DNA from: Schnuerera sp. xch1
Lineage (GTDB): Bacteria; Bacillota; Clostridia; Tissierellales; Tepidimicrobiaceae
NCBI RefSeq assembly: GCF_019931165.1
Contig: NZ_JAIOUP010000011.1
Location: forward strand, 22,728 to 86,727
Direction of reading: 5' to 3'
DNA: 64,000 bases
The notes under the pieces are model-generated. The model did no database searches. It was not told where the DNA came from and saw nothing but the letters and a program-made list of their open reading frames with translations. Below, piece after piece: positions 45,284 through 54,840 of this stretch. The position numbers were made by a program, and so were the translations under genes. Within the stretch, counting starts at the first letter, position 1; the number at the start of each line of letters is the position of its first letter.

Positions 45284-46315
45284 GTGGATAAGAGATTAAC
45301 ACAATTAACCAAAAGCTCTGGGTGAGCAGCTAAAATCGGTCCCGATATATTGGCACAGGTCTTGTGCCAACTACCAAAAACATATGATGAAAATTTAATA
45401 GTAGGATTAGATACTTCTGATGATGCAGCAATCTATAAGATAAATGAAGAAATGGCCCTAATTCAAACATTGGATTTTTTTACCCCAATTGTAGATAATC
45501 CTTATGAATTTGGACAAATAGCTGCTGCTAATTCTTTAAGTGATGTATATGCAATGGGTGGAGAACCTAAATTAGCGATGAATATTGTATGTTTCCCAAA
45601 CTGTTTGAGTCCAGATGTATTAGTTCAAATATTAAAAGGAGGACATGATAAAGTAGCTGAAGCTGGTGCTTTATTGGTAGGAGGTCATACGGTAGAAGAT
45701 GATGAACCTAAATATGGGTTATCTGTTGCTGGCTTTGTGTCCCCTAAAAAAGTGCTAACCAATGATAATGCAAAGCCTGGAGACTTGCTTGTATTAACTA
45801 AACCTCTAGGAACAGGTATTATAAACACAGCAATAAAAGGAGGATTAGCAGATAAAGATTCATATAAAAAAGCAGTAAAAACAATGTCAACATTAAATAA
45901 ATATGCAAAAGAAGCAATTGATAAAGTAAAAGTAAATAGCGTAACTGATATCACTGGTTTTGGATTGTTAGGGCATAGTTTAGAAATGGCAGAAGGTAGT
46001 TCTGTAACCATCAAAATTGACTACAAATCTGTACCTATAATTCAGAAGGCTTTAGAATATGCTCAAATGGGGTTGGTGCCTGCAGGGTCCTATTCAAATA
46101 GGCAATACATTGGGGACAAGGTGAAATTTGTAATTAGTATACCTGATGATATAAAAGACGTGTTATATGATCCTCAAACATCAGGTGGATTATTAATATC
46201 TATTCCAAAGGACAATGTAGAATTACTGTTAAAAGAGCTTAAAAATACTCCAACTGAATATGGTGTGATTGGAGAAGTAGTTGAAAAAGAGAAACATTAC
46301 TTAATTGTAAAATAG
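45284..46315 (+). CDS. selD: Selenide, water dikinase (selenoprotein)
   Basis: Makes selenophosphate from selenide and ATP. The GTG at 45284, behind AAGGAGTG, opens a 343-codon frame containing an in-frame TGA at codon 14 (45323-45325), giving KSSGUAAKIGPD, where U is the catalytic position usually held by Cys or Sec. A hairpin with a GGTCT loop lies just downstream. The rest is a normal SelD ([39 protein letters not shown]). Automated callers would start at TTG 45350 and lose the active site. selA and selB follow. Confidence 0.95.
45350..45370 (+). promoter_or_regulatory. Bacterial SECIS-like element in selD
   Basis: An 8-bp perfect stem TTGGCACA/TGTGCCAA closed by the loop GGTCT, 24 bases after the TGA. 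The GGU loop is the SelB contact in known bacterial SECIS hairpins. It lies in coding sequence. Confidence 0.8.
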
Positions 46316-46333
46316 AAAAAAGAGAGGGATTAT

Positions 46334-47764
46334 ATGGCTAAGAATCGAAATTTATTCAAATTAATTCCTAAAGTAGATGAACTATTAGAGGAAGAAAGAA
46401 TTAAAAATATTTTAGATACGGTACCAAGAAAATATGTAGTAGACTCTATTAGAGAAGAAATAGAATTGTTAAGAGATGATATAAAAAATAATAGGCTAGA
46501 TGAAAAAGATATTAATGAAAGAAACAAACATTTAATAGATTTGGTTATAGATAGAGCTAATAATAAGAATGCATTACACTTAAAAAGAGTAATAAACGGA
46601 ACAGGTACGGTTATACACACTAACATTGGACGTTCATTAATTAATGAAGAAGTGATGAAAAATGTTATAGACATAGCTACTAATTATTCAAATCTTGAAT
46701 ATGATTTACAAAAAGGAGAAAGAGGCTCAAGATACAGCCATCTAAAGGATATCTTAGTTGAAATCACTGGAGCTGAGGATGCTATGGTGGTAAATAATAA
46801 TGCTGCAGCAGTATTATTGGTCTTAAGTACTATAGCTAATGAAAGGGAAGTCATAGTGTCTAGAGGTGAACTAATTGAGATCGGAGGATCCTTTAGAATA
46901 CCCGATGTTATGGAACAAAGTGGGGCGATACTAAAAGCTGTTGGAACAACGAACAAGACCCATCTTAGAGATTTCGAAAATGCAATAAATGAAAATACAG
47001 CAGGTTTATTAAAGGTCCATACAAGTAACTATAGAATTTTAGGATTTACATCATCTGTTTTAGCTGAAGAACTATATACTTTAAAGACAAAATATAATCT
47101 GCCATTAATTGAAGATCTAGGTAGTGGAGTATTAATTGATCTGTCAAAATTTGGATTACAGTATGAGCCAACAGTGCAGGATTCAATAAAAAGCGGGGTA
47201 GATATAGTCACTTTTAGCGGAGATAAGTTATTAGGAGGTCCTCAAGCAGGAATAATTGTTGGGAAAAAAGAATATATAGATGCAATGAAAAAAAATCCAC
47301 TTACAAGAGCTTTTAGAGTAGATAAGTTTACCATATCCGCTTTAGAAGCTACACTTAAGTTTTATATAGAAGAAAAGATAGCAATAGAGAAAATACCAAC
47401 CCTTAATATGCTTTCAATAAGTATAGAAGAATTGAATAAAAAGGCAATAAGATTATATAATATATTGATGGAAAAGATATCCGATAAAAAATGTAGATTT
47501 GAAATAGTTGATAGTTATTCAGAAGTGGGTGGGGGCAGCTTACCTTTAGAAAAAATACCAACGAAGTGTATAATGATAACTTTAAATAGATTAAGTATAA
47601 CAAGTTTTGAAAGAAGCTTAAGAGAATATAGGATTCCAATAATTACAAGAGTATATAAAGACAATATGTATATGGATTTAAGAACCGTTAGGGAAAGTGA
47701 ATTTAATATATTAGCAGATGGAATAGTATATGGATTAAACAGATTGAAAGGGTGCATTCAATGA
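46334..47764 (+). CDS. selA: L-seryl-tRNA(Sec) selenium transferase
   Basis: PLP enzyme converting Ser-tRNA(Sec) to Sec-tRNA(Sec), 476 residues. The PLP lysine lies in TFSGDKLLGGPQAG (Lys298). GTGTVIHTNIGRSL and the N-terminal tRNA-binding domain are also present. AGAGAGGG precedes the ATG, 18 bases after selD, and the end overlaps selB by 4 bases (ATGA). Confidence 0.97.
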   Translation: MAKNRNLFKLIPKVDELLEEERIKNILDTVPRKYVVDSIREEIELLRDDIKNNRLDEKDINERNKHLIDLVIDRANNKNALHLKRVINGTGTVIHTNIGRSLINEEVMKNVIDIATNYSNLEYDLQKGERGSRYSHLKDILVEITGAEDAMVVNNNAAAVLLVLSTIANEREVIVSRGELIEIGGSFRIPDVMEQSGAILKAVGTTNKTHLRDFENAINENTAGLLKVHTSNYRILGFTSSVLAEELYTLKTKYNLPLIEDLGSGVLIDLSKFGLQYEPTVQDSIKSGVDIVTFSGDKLLGGPQAGIIVGKKEYIDAMKKNPLTRAFRVDKFTISALEATLKFYIEEKIAIEKIPTLNMLSISIEELNKKAIRLYNILMEKISDKKCRFEIVDSYSEVGGGSLPLEKIPTKCIMITLNRLSITSFERSLREYRIPIITRVYKDNMYMDLRTVRESEFNILADGIVYGLNRLKGCIQ

Positions 47765-49674
47765 AGCATGTTATAATTGGAACGGCAGGACATATAGACC
47801 ATGGAAAGACTACGCTTATAAAAGCATTAACTGGTAGAAGTACAGATAGATTAGAGGAGGAGAAAAAAAGAGGTATTTCAATCGAATTAGGATTTACCTT
47901 TTTCGATTTACCTAGTGGTAAAAGAGCGGGCATAATAGATGTACCCGGACATGAGAAATTTATAAAAAATATGTTAGCTGGTGTTATAGGAATTGATATA
48001 GTGTTATTAGTAATAGCAGCTGATGAGGGAGTAATGCCACAAACAGCTGAACATCTAGCTATATTAGATTTAATTGGCGTTGATAAAGGATTTATAGTTT
48101 TAACAAAAGCTGATTTAGTAGAAGATGAGTGGCTAGAGTTGGTTAAAGAGGATGTAAAAGAAAAAGTAAAAGGAACCTTTTTACAGGATTCACCATTAAT
48201 AACTGTATCTTCGACTCAAAAAACAGGTATAGATGAAGTAACAAAGTTAATAGATAAATTAGCTTTAGAAATAGAGGATAGAGAAGTTGATGATATGCCA
48301 AGACTCCCAGTAGATAGAGCATTTACTATATCTGGATTTGGAACCATAGTGACAGGTACTTTACTCTCAGGAGCTTTAAATATTGGAGACGAGATTCAAA
48401 TATTCCCAGGAAATAAGTTAGGGAGAATAAGAACATTGCAAGTTCATGATAATGATACATCAACAGCGTATGCTGGACAAAGAGTTGCTATAAATATAGC
48501 GGGTATAAAAAAAGATGAAGTTCACAGAGGAGATGTAATAGCTCCTAAAGATTCTATGAGGGCTACGTTGATGTTAGATGTAAAGGTAAAATTGATTAAG
48601 GATATAGAGCGTGCAATAGAAAATAGAACTAGACTTAGAGTATATATTGGTACAAAAGAAATTTTATGTAGAATAGTTCTATTGGATAAGGAAATACTTA
48701 ATCCAGGAGATGAAGCTTATGCTCAATTAAGGTTGGAAGAGAAGACTGTAGCGAAAAGAGGAGATAGATTTATCATAAGATTTTATTCACCTATGTTTAC
48801 TATAGGCGGTGGAGAAATATTAGAACCAAATCCTATCAAGAAGAAGCGATTTGATGATGAAGTAATAAAAGAATTACAGATAAAGGAAAAAGGAGATTCC
48901 AAAGATATTATTGAAAAGATAATATTAGATAATAGCAAGACTTTTCCCACTATAAAGGAGATATCCATTATAACTGCAATGTTAGAAGAAAAAGTTAAGG
49001 AAGATGTTAAATCATTAATTAAAGAAAATAAGATTATACAGTTTAATCTAACCAAAGATTTATATGTAATCCATATGGGTTATTTTAATAAATTAAAAAA
49101 TAAAATAGTAGATGAATTAGAATCCTATCATCGAAAATATCCTCTTAGAATGGGAATGCTAAAAGAGGAAATTCGAAGTAAATATTTAGGAGATTTAAAA
49201 CCGAGAGTTGCAGAAAGATTTATAGATTTATTAATTGAAAAAGATTTAATAGAACAAGATATGGAGACTATTTATATTAAAGGATTTGAAATTAAATATG
49301 ATAATAATCAGTTAAATATTAAAAATGACATAATTAAGGTTTTATTAGAAAGTATGTTTATGCCACCTAAAAAAGAAGAATTGATTAAAATGTTGAGATA
49401 TGACAACAATGAAGTAAATGAAGTATTTAATTCTTTGATAAATAGTAATAAAATAATCAAGCTAAATGAAGAAGTATATATGTATGGAGATATTTATAAA
49501 AAAGCATTGAAAAAAGCTAAAGAATATTTGAATAAGAACAAGTTTATTACTATTGGTCAATATAGGGATATATTAGATACTAATAGAAAAATAGCTTTAG
49601 CATTATTAGAATATTTTGATCAGCAAAAAATTACCAAAAGAGAAGGAAATAAAAGAATTTTAATAGATAATTAA
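47761..49674 (+). CDS. selB: Selenocysteine-specific elongation factor SelB
   Basis: GTPase that delivers Sec-tRNA(Sec) to UGA codons marked by a SECIS, 637 residues. G motifs: GTAGHIDHGKTT, DVPGHEKF and TKADLVE. Beta-barrel domains II-III and four winged-helix domains at the C-terminus bind the SECIS. ATG at 47761 overlaps the selA stop; an upstream ATG would lie inside selA. tRNA-Sec (selC) was not found within the window. Confidence 0.96.
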   Translation: MKHVIIGTAGHIDHGKTTLIKALTGRSTDRLEEEKKRGISIELGFTFFDLPSGKRAGIIDVPGHEKFIKNMLAGVIGIDIVLLVIAADEGVMPQTAEHLAILDLIGVDKGFIVLTKADLVEDEWLELVKEDVKEKVKGTFLQDSPLITVSSTQKTGIDEVTKLIDKLALEIEDREVDDMPRLPVDRAFTISGFGTIVTGTLLSGALNIGDEIQIFPGNKLGRIRTLQVHDNDTSTAYAGQRVAINIAGIKKDEVHRGDVIAPKDSMRATLMLDVKVKLIKDIERAIENRTRLRVYIGTKEILCRIVLLDKEILNPGDEAYAQLRLEEKTVAKRGDRFIIRFYSPMFTIGGGEILEPNPIKKKRFDDEVIKELQIKEKGDSKDIIEKIILDNSKTFPTIKEISIITAMLEEKVKEDVKSLIKENKIIQFNLTKDLYVIHMGYFNKLKNKIVDELESYHRKYPLRMGMLKEEIRSKYLGDLKPRVAERFIDLLIEKDLIEQDMETIYIKGFEIKYDNNQLNIKNDIIKVLLESMFMPPKKEELIKMLRYDNNEVNEVFNSLINSNKIIKLNEEVYMYGDIYKKALKKAKEYLNKNKFITIGQYRDILDTNRKIALALLEYFDQQKITKREGNKRILIDN

Positions 49675-49710
49675 AATGGATTATTCTTTCAATTCTGGGG
49701 TGATATTAGT

Positions 49711-50421
49711 ATGGATACAAAGGTAATTGTTATTAATAAGGATAGATCATTTGTCAAGGGGCTAAAATATAGTTTAGAGCAAGATGATTATATAGTAGAA
49801 ATTGCCCATAGTATAAAGGATGTTATTGAAAAAATAAAAAGCAGAGACTATGAGTTAGTGATACTAGACCTATTATTACCTGATGGAAATGGGTTGAATT
49901 TGTGTAGAACAATTAGAGAACATTCACAAGTACCTATAATTATTTTAACGGAGAAAGAGGAAGATATAAATAAAATATTAGCATTAGAATATGGAGCAGA
50001 TGATTATGTAACTAAGCCTTTTAATATCTTGGTTTTAAAAGCAAAAATAAAAGCAATACTTAGAAGAGCCAACATGAAAAATCATCAGATAAATAATCAA
50101 GTGATTAAAATATATGATTTTACTGTAAATACAGTAGGAAGGAAATTGACGATTAAAGATAAATCTGTTTCATTAACAGGAAAGGAATTTGATTTATTTT
50201 ATTTATTAATATCTAATCCCGGGAAAGTATTTACAAGAGAAGAGTTATTGAAAACTATATGGGGATATGAGTATTATGGAGATTTAAGAACAGTAGATGT
50301 GCATATTAGAAGACTTAGAGAAAAGATAGAAGAGGATTGTGATAATGTTGAATATATCCATACTAAGTGGGGAGTAGGTTATTACTTTAAGGATAGAAAG
50401 GCTAGTGCAGCCATGGATTGA
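49711..50421 (+). CDS. Orphan OmpR-family response regulator with unusual receiver
   Basis: A 236-residue DNA-binding regulator: receiver domain (1-120) and OmpR/PhoB winged helix (about 130-230; GKEFDLFYLLISNPGKVFTREEL and TVDVHIRRLREKI). The phosphorylation Asp (VILDLLLPDG), the Thr (ILTEKE) and the Lys (TKPFN) are present, but the acidic pair that binds Mg reads INKD instead of DD. No histidine kinase is adjacent. GGGGTGATA precedes the ATG. Function and regulon are unknown. Confidence 0.88.
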   Translation: MDTKVIVINKDRSFVKGLKYSLEQDDYIVEIAHSIKDVIEKIKSRDYELVILDLLLPDGNGLNLCRTIREHSQVPIIILTEKEEDINKILALEYGADDYVTKPFNILVLKAKIKAILRRANMKNHQINNQVIKIYDFTVNTVGRKLTIKDKSVSLTGKEFDLFYLLISNPGKVFTREELLKTIWGYEYYGDLRTVDVHIRRLREKIEEDCDNVEYIHTKWGVGYYFKDRKASAAMD

Positions 50422-50535
50422 TGATAGAATAGCAACCTAACTGCTATTAAGAAAGGACAAAAAAACAGGATCATATAAAGAATTAAAACGTTTAATAGGT
50501 TAAGATAGATAATATTATCTTATATTTTATAATAG

Positions 50536-50564
50536 TTGACAATTAATATTATTTTTATTAAAAT
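50536..50564 (+). promoter_or_regulatory. Promoter of glcT
   Basis: TTGACA (50536-50541), a 17-base spacer and TAAAAT (50559-50564), about 45 bases before the glcT start. Confidence 0.8.
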
Positions 50565-50608
50565 CAAATTTAGTATATACTGTGAAAATATCTTCCTGGA
50601 GGCCTTTA

Positions 50609-51433
50609 ATGGAAAAATACCAAATACTTAAAATTTTAAGCAATAATGTTGTATTAGTGGAAAAACACAGTAAAGATTATATTCTTGTAGGTAAAGGGAT
50701 AGGTTTTGGAAAGAAAAAAGGTCAATCAATAAACAATACTCAAGCTATTGAAAATGCATTTATTTCCTTAGAAGCTGTAGATTCTGGAGAGCTCAATGAT
50801 ATAATATCTAATGTTGATCCTAAAATAATTGAATTAACTCAAAAAATTGTATCAATGGTTGCTAATGAAACTAATAAGGAATTAAATCCTCATTTTCATT
50901 TAGGTTTAATTGACCATATTAATTTTGCTATAAAACGTTTGAAAGAAGGAATTGAGATAGTAAATCCTTTTTTATCAGAAACTAAACTGCTCTATCCTAT
51001 GGAATATGATTTGGCTAAAAGATCAGTAAAATTACTTAAAGAGAATTTAAATATAGATATTCCCGAAGCTGAAATTGGATTCATAGCATTCCACATATAT
51101 GGTGCAAATAATAAATCAAAAAATGATGCTCTTGAGAATTCTAAAATCATTAATAAAATAATTCATTTTGTTGAAATAAAACTTAATTTAAATCTAGACG
51201 AAAATTCTTTAGATTATACTAGATTTGTTACTCATCTTAGAGGCATATTAGATAGAAGTAAAAAAAAATACATAGAAAATATATTTCTAAAACAAATAAA
51301 AAAAGATATAATATATGAGTATAAGATTGCTTATGATATATCAGAAATTATCAAAAAGGATTTAAATATAAAAATCACTGAAGATGAAATAGGGTTTATT
51401 GCGATTCACTTATATAAATTAAATAATTCATAA
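50609..51433 (+). CDS. glcT: PtsG-operon antiterminator GlcT
   Basis: RNA-binding antiterminator of the BglG/SacY class, 274 residues: CAT RNA-binding domain (1-60; ILSNNVVLVEK, GKGIGFGKKKG) and two PTS regulation domains (about 65-170 with HFHLGLIDHINFAIKR and AEIGFIAFHIYGA; 172-274 with FVTHLRG and EIGFIAIHLYKL). Phosphorylation of the PRD His residues by EII-Glc and HPr should set its activity. I chose ATG 50609, 6 bases after TGGAGG. A RAT element and terminator lie between it and ptsG, its target. Confidence 0.94.
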   Translation: MEKYQILKILSNNVVLVEKHSKDYILVGKGIGFGKKKGQSINNTQAIENAFISLEAVDSGELNDIISNVDPKIIELTQKIVSMVANETNKELNPHFHLGLIDHINFAIKRLKEGIEIVNPFLSETKLLYPMEYDLAKRSVKLLKENLNIDIPEAEIGFIAFHIYGANNKSKNDALENSKIINKIIHFVEIKLNLNLDENSLDYTRFVTHLRGILDRSKKKYIENIFLKQIKKDIIYEYKIAYDISEIIKKDLNIKITEDEIGFIAIHLYKLNNS

Positions 51434-51441
51434 TTCTATTA

Positions 51442-51475
51442 GCGTGTTACTGATTCGATCAGGCATGAGCTAAGG
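51442..51475 (+). promoter_or_regulatory. RAT element, GlcT-binding RNA antiterminator
   Basis: GCGTGTTACTGATTCGATC followed by AGGCATGAGC closely matches the known ptsG-type RAT. Its 3' part (51464-51475, CATGAGCTAAGG) is also the 5' arm of the downstream terminator, so the two structures exclude each other. Confidence 0.88.
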
Positions 51476-51540
51476 ATTTTATATAATAGTTATTTATTAT
51501 TATGAAATAATTATTATATACCTTAGTTCATGTCTTTTTA
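51464..51540 (+). terminator. Regulated terminator before ptsG
   Basis: CATGAGCTAAGG (51464-51475) pairs with CCTTAGTTCATG (51521-51532, one G-U) with a long AT-rich loop; TCTTTTTA follows. Bound GlcT would prevent its formation. Confidence 0.82.
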
Positions 51541-51570
51541 TTGTTTAAAATATCTTAAGGAGGTAGAATG

Positions 51571-53565
51571 ATGAGTAATATAAAAAATAATATTTTTTCT
51601 GTTTTACAAAAAATAGGCAAATCATTAATGATGCCTGTTTCTGTACTCCCTGCTGCCGGATTATTAGTTGCTTTAGGTAGAATGTTACAAAATGCAACCG
51701 AAACATCCGGAGGGGAAATAACAAATTCCTTATTAAATGGATTAGGAAGTATATTCTATAATGGTGGTATAGCAATATTTGATCAATTACCTGTAGTCTT
51801 TGCAATAGGTGTAGCCATAGGCTTTGCAGGAGGAGCTGGAGTAGCCGGATTAGCTTCTGTTGTTGGTTACTTCACTATGACAAATGTTATAAGTGTAATA
51901 GGTGATTTAAGGGGCTTAGATTTGGCAATAAACACCGGCGTCTTTGGAGGAATCATAATAGGTCTTATATCAGCTAAACTCTATCAACGATTCTTCAAAA
52001 CAAAGCTACATCCAGTTTTCGGCTTTTTCTCGGGCAAACGTTTAGTTCCCATTGTTACAGCAGCTTCAGCAATAGGGTTAGGTATATTATTTGGCTTTAT
52101 ATGGCCACCTATCCAAGAACTTATAAATGCATTTGGTAAATCAGTTATGTCATCAAGTGTTGGTCCTGCATTCTATGCGGCAGGTAAAAGACTATTAATA
52201 CCTGTGGGACTTCACCATGTATATTATCCTCCATTTCTTTATGAATTCGGGGAGTTTATTACAGACTCCGGAAAAGTATTATATGGAGAAACAACAAGGT
52301 ATTTTGCAGGTGATCCAACAGCGGGACGTTTTATGGCATCAGAATTTCCTATAATGCTATTTGGTCTACCTGCAGCTACATTAGCAATGTATCTTAGAGC
52401 GGATACAAATAAGAAAAAAGCAATTGCTGGTATAATGCTTCCTGCAGCGTTAACATCAATCATTACAGGAATTACTGAACCTATTGAATTTGCATTCATA
52501 TTTGTGGCTCCAATTTTGTATGTGTTTCATGTAGCTGCAGCCTTTGTATCAGGATTATTAACCAACTTTTTCAATATCCATTTAGGATATACATTTTCAG
52601 CTTCATTAATTGACTATGTAGTAGGATTCTTTAATCAACAAAATAGTATTTATTTATTTACCATTGTAGGTCCAATTATATTTCTACTATATTTTGTTGC
52701 ATTCTACTATTTAATTAAAATATTTAACTTGAAAACTCCAGGTAGAGAAAATGACGAAGAAGGTGAAATCTTAGAAGTATCAGCCTCAGAAAAAGCCGTT
52801 GAAGTATTAAAAGCCTTAGGAGATTCTAAAAATATAAAAAATATAGATGCATGTATTACTAGACTAAGATTAAATCTCTATGACTCTTCTATAGTAAATA
52901 AAAGAACACTTAAAAAATTAGGTGCATCAGGAATAATGGATGCTGGTGGAGGAAATATTCAAGTAATCTTTGGTACAGAATCAGATCAATTAAAAGAAGA
53001 AATAAAAGACATAATGTCTGTTGGTGATACACAAGCTGTGAAGATTAAAGATAATAATAATTCATCTAAAAAATCTACAACTAGTAAATCTTGTAAAATT
53101 CCTACTAAAGGAGAAATAATATTGAAATCACCTTTATCTGGTGAATTGATAAAAATAGAGAATGTACCAGATGAAACTTTTGCACAGAAATTTTTAGGTG
53201 ATGGAATAGCTATTGATCCTACATCTGGGACAATAACTGCTCCTATTAGTGGAAAAATTGTACAGTTATTTGAAACAAAACATGCAGTTGGTATAATTGC
53301 TGATGAAGGCATAGAAGTTTTAATTCATATTGGAATTGACACTGTACAATTAAAAGGTGAAGGCTTCAAAGCCTTCGTATCTCAAGGTGATGTTGTAAAA
53401 GTTGGAGATAAATTAATAGAGTTTGATTTAGACTTTGTTAAAAATAAAGCTAAATCAATGATTACTCCAGTAGTAATTACAAATATTAGTGACTTCAAAG
53501 GTTTTGAAGTATTACGTGAGGGTAAGGTAAATAATAATGAAGATTTATTAAAAATTAAACTATAA
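51571..53565 (+). CDS. ptsG: PTS glucose-specific EIICBA
   Basis: Glucose permease and phosphotransferase, 664 residues in one chain. EIIC (about 1-385) has ten-ish spans and ITGITEPIEFAFIFV. EIIB (about 405-485) carries its phosphorylated Cys in IDACITRLRLNL. A Lys/Ser/Thr-rich linker precedes EIIA (about 520-655) with its His in VLIHIGIDTVQLKGEGF. ATG 51571 is 7 bases after AAGGAGG; another ATG is one codon upstream. It is controlled by the RAT/terminator switch. Confidence 0.95.
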   Translation: MSNIKNNIFSVLQKIGKSLMMPVSVLPAAGLLVALGRMLQNATETSGGEITNSLLNGLGSIFYNGGIAIFDQLPVVFAIGVAIGFAGGAGVAGLASVVGYFTMTNVISVIGDLRGLDLAINTGVFGGIIIGLISAKLYQRFFKTKLHPVFGFFSGKRLVPIVTAASAIGLGILFGFIWPPIQELINAFGKSVMSSSVGPAFYAAGKRLLIPVGLHHVYYPPFLYEFGEFITDSGKVLYGETTRYFAGDPTAGRFMASEFPIMLFGLPAATLAMYLRADTNKKKAIAGIMLPAALTSIITGITEPIEFAFIFVAPILYVFHVAAAFVSGLLTNFFNIHLGYTFSASLIDYVVGFFNQQNSIYLFTIVGPIIFLLYFVAFYYLIKIFNLKTPGRENDEEGEILEVSASEKAVEVLKALGDSKNIKNIDACITRLRLNLYDSSIVNKRTLKKLGASGIMDAGGGNIQVIFGTESDQLKEEIKDIMSVGDTQAVKIKDNNNSSKKSTTSKSCKIPTKGEIILKSPLSGELIKIENVPDETFAQKFLGDGIAIDPTSGTITAPISGKIVQLFETKHAVGIIADEGIEVLIHIGIDTVQLKGEGFKAFVSQGDVVKVGDKLIEFDLDFVKNKAKSMITPVVITNISDFKGFEVLREGKVNNNEDLLKIKL

Positions 53566-53574
53566 TAAAATTAA

Positions 53575-53612
53575 TCATTAGGAAATCATAATTAATTATG
53601 ATTTCCTAATGA
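53575..53612. terminator. Palindromic terminator after ptsG
   Basis: Perfect palindrome with 19-base arms (53575-53593, 53594-53612), beginning TCATTAGGAAATC. The T-run afterwards is weak. Confidence 0.65.
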
Positions 53613-53639
53613 TATATTAAAATTTAAGAGGTATTTAAC

Positions 53640-53720
53640 ATGGGAAAAACTATAATATTATCTAAGGAATCATATAGTTCTCTTTTACATTTTAAGGTTG
53701 TATATACTTTGATTAGTTGA
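53640..53720 (+). CDS. Possible 26-residue peptide
   Basis: ATG at 53640 follows AAGAGG at 8-base spacing and opens MGKTIILSKESYSSLLHF before ending at TGA 53718-53720. No family recognised. It may be a decayed gene start or chance. Confidence 0.25.
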   Translation: MGKTIILSKESYSSLLHFKVVYTLIS

Positions 53721-53874
53721 TAAAATTTACTTAACAAGGATATATGTAGAATTTCAAGGTTAGTAGTGTATAGCTAGACTAATTAGAAATCTAATAGCAG
53801 CAATTGCTATTATGACACTAAGCAATAGAGTAGTTAAGGTATTTTTTTAATATACATAAATGGAGGTAATACAA

Positions 53875-54789
53875 ATGCATGTAAGAAAAGCAGTTATACC
53901 AGCAGCAGGTTTAGGAACTAGGTTTTTGCCAGCTACAAAGGCACAACCTAAGGAAATGTTACCTATAGTAGACAAACCTACTCTTCAATATATAGTTGAG
54001 GAAGCTGTTGATTCAGGTATAGAAGAGATATTGATAATAAACGGAAGAAATAAAACAAGTATTGAGAATCATTTTGACAAATCAGTAGAATTAGAATTAG
54101 AGTTGGAGAAAAAAGGAAAAGATGAGTTGTTAAAAGTAGTTAGAAATATTTCTGATATGGTAAATATCCACTACATAAGACAAAAAGAACCACTAGGATT
54201 AGGACATGCTATTCACTGTGCCAAAAGTTTTATTGGGGATGAACCATTTGCAGTACTTCTAGGTGACGATGTAGTATATGCAGATAAGCCATGCTTAAAG
54301 CAGATGATACAAGCTTATGATGAATACAAAACAACAATACTAGGAGTACAAGAAGTACCAAAAGAAGATACAAATAAATATGGAATAGTAGATGGGAGGT
54401 TTATAGAGGATAGAGTATATAAGGTGAAGGGGTTAGTAGAAAAACCAGACATAGAAGAAGCACCATCAAATGTAGCTATATTAGGAAGATACATAATTAA
54501 TCCAGCAATATTCAAAATACTAGAAAACACCAAGCCAGGAAAAGGCGGAGAAATCCAACTAACAGACGCCCTAAAAGAACTAGCAAAAAAAGAAGCTATG
54601 TACGCTTATAGTTTTGAGGGAAGGCGTTACGATGTTGGGAATAAACAAGGATTTCTAGAAGCCACTGTTGAGTATGCGCTAAGAAGAGAGGACTTGAGAG
54701 AAGGATTTTTGAAGTATTTAGTTAATATTGTGCAGAAAGAAACTAAAGATATTATAGTAGATGAAATAGCTAGTAGTAAGGAAAAATAG
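53875..54789 (+). CDS. galU: UTP--glucose-1-phosphate uridylyltransferase
   Basis: Makes UDP-glucose for glycolipids and surface polymers. The 304-residue product has the nucleotidyl-transferase signature AAGLGTRFLPATKAQPKEML at residues 8-27, LLGDDVVYAD, and GLVEKPDIEEAPSN. I chose ATG 53875, 7 bases after GGAGGT. A short hairpin terminator follows. Confidence 0.96.
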   Translation: MHVRKAVIPAAGLGTRFLPATKAQPKEMLPIVDKPTLQYIVEEAVDSGIEEILIINGRNKTSIENHFDKSVELELELEKKGKDELLKVVRNISDMVNIHYIRQKEPLGLGHAIHCAKSFIGDEPFAVLLGDDVVYADKPCLKQMIQAYDEYKTTILGVQEVPKEDTNKYGIVDGRFIEDRVYKVKGLVEKPDIEEAPSNVAILGRYIINPAIFKILENTKPGKGGEIQLTDALKELAKKEAMYAYSFEGRRYDVGNKQGFLEATVEYALRREDLREGFLKYLVNIVQKETKDIIVDEIASSKEK

Positions 54790-54808
54790 AGTATGTATAT
54801 TATAGATG

Positions 54809-54840
54809 AAGGCAGCTGTAGAAATATGGCTGTCTTTTGT
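54809..54840 (+). terminator. Terminator after galU
   Basis: GGCAGC (54811-54816) pairs with GCTGTC (54829-54834, one G-U) and is followed by TTTTGTT. Confidence 0.55.

Noticed and set aside
45350..46315. SelD starting at TTG 45350
   Set aside because: The upstream GTG has a proper ribosome site, and the TGA at codon 14 is at the catalytic position with a SECIS-like hairpin.
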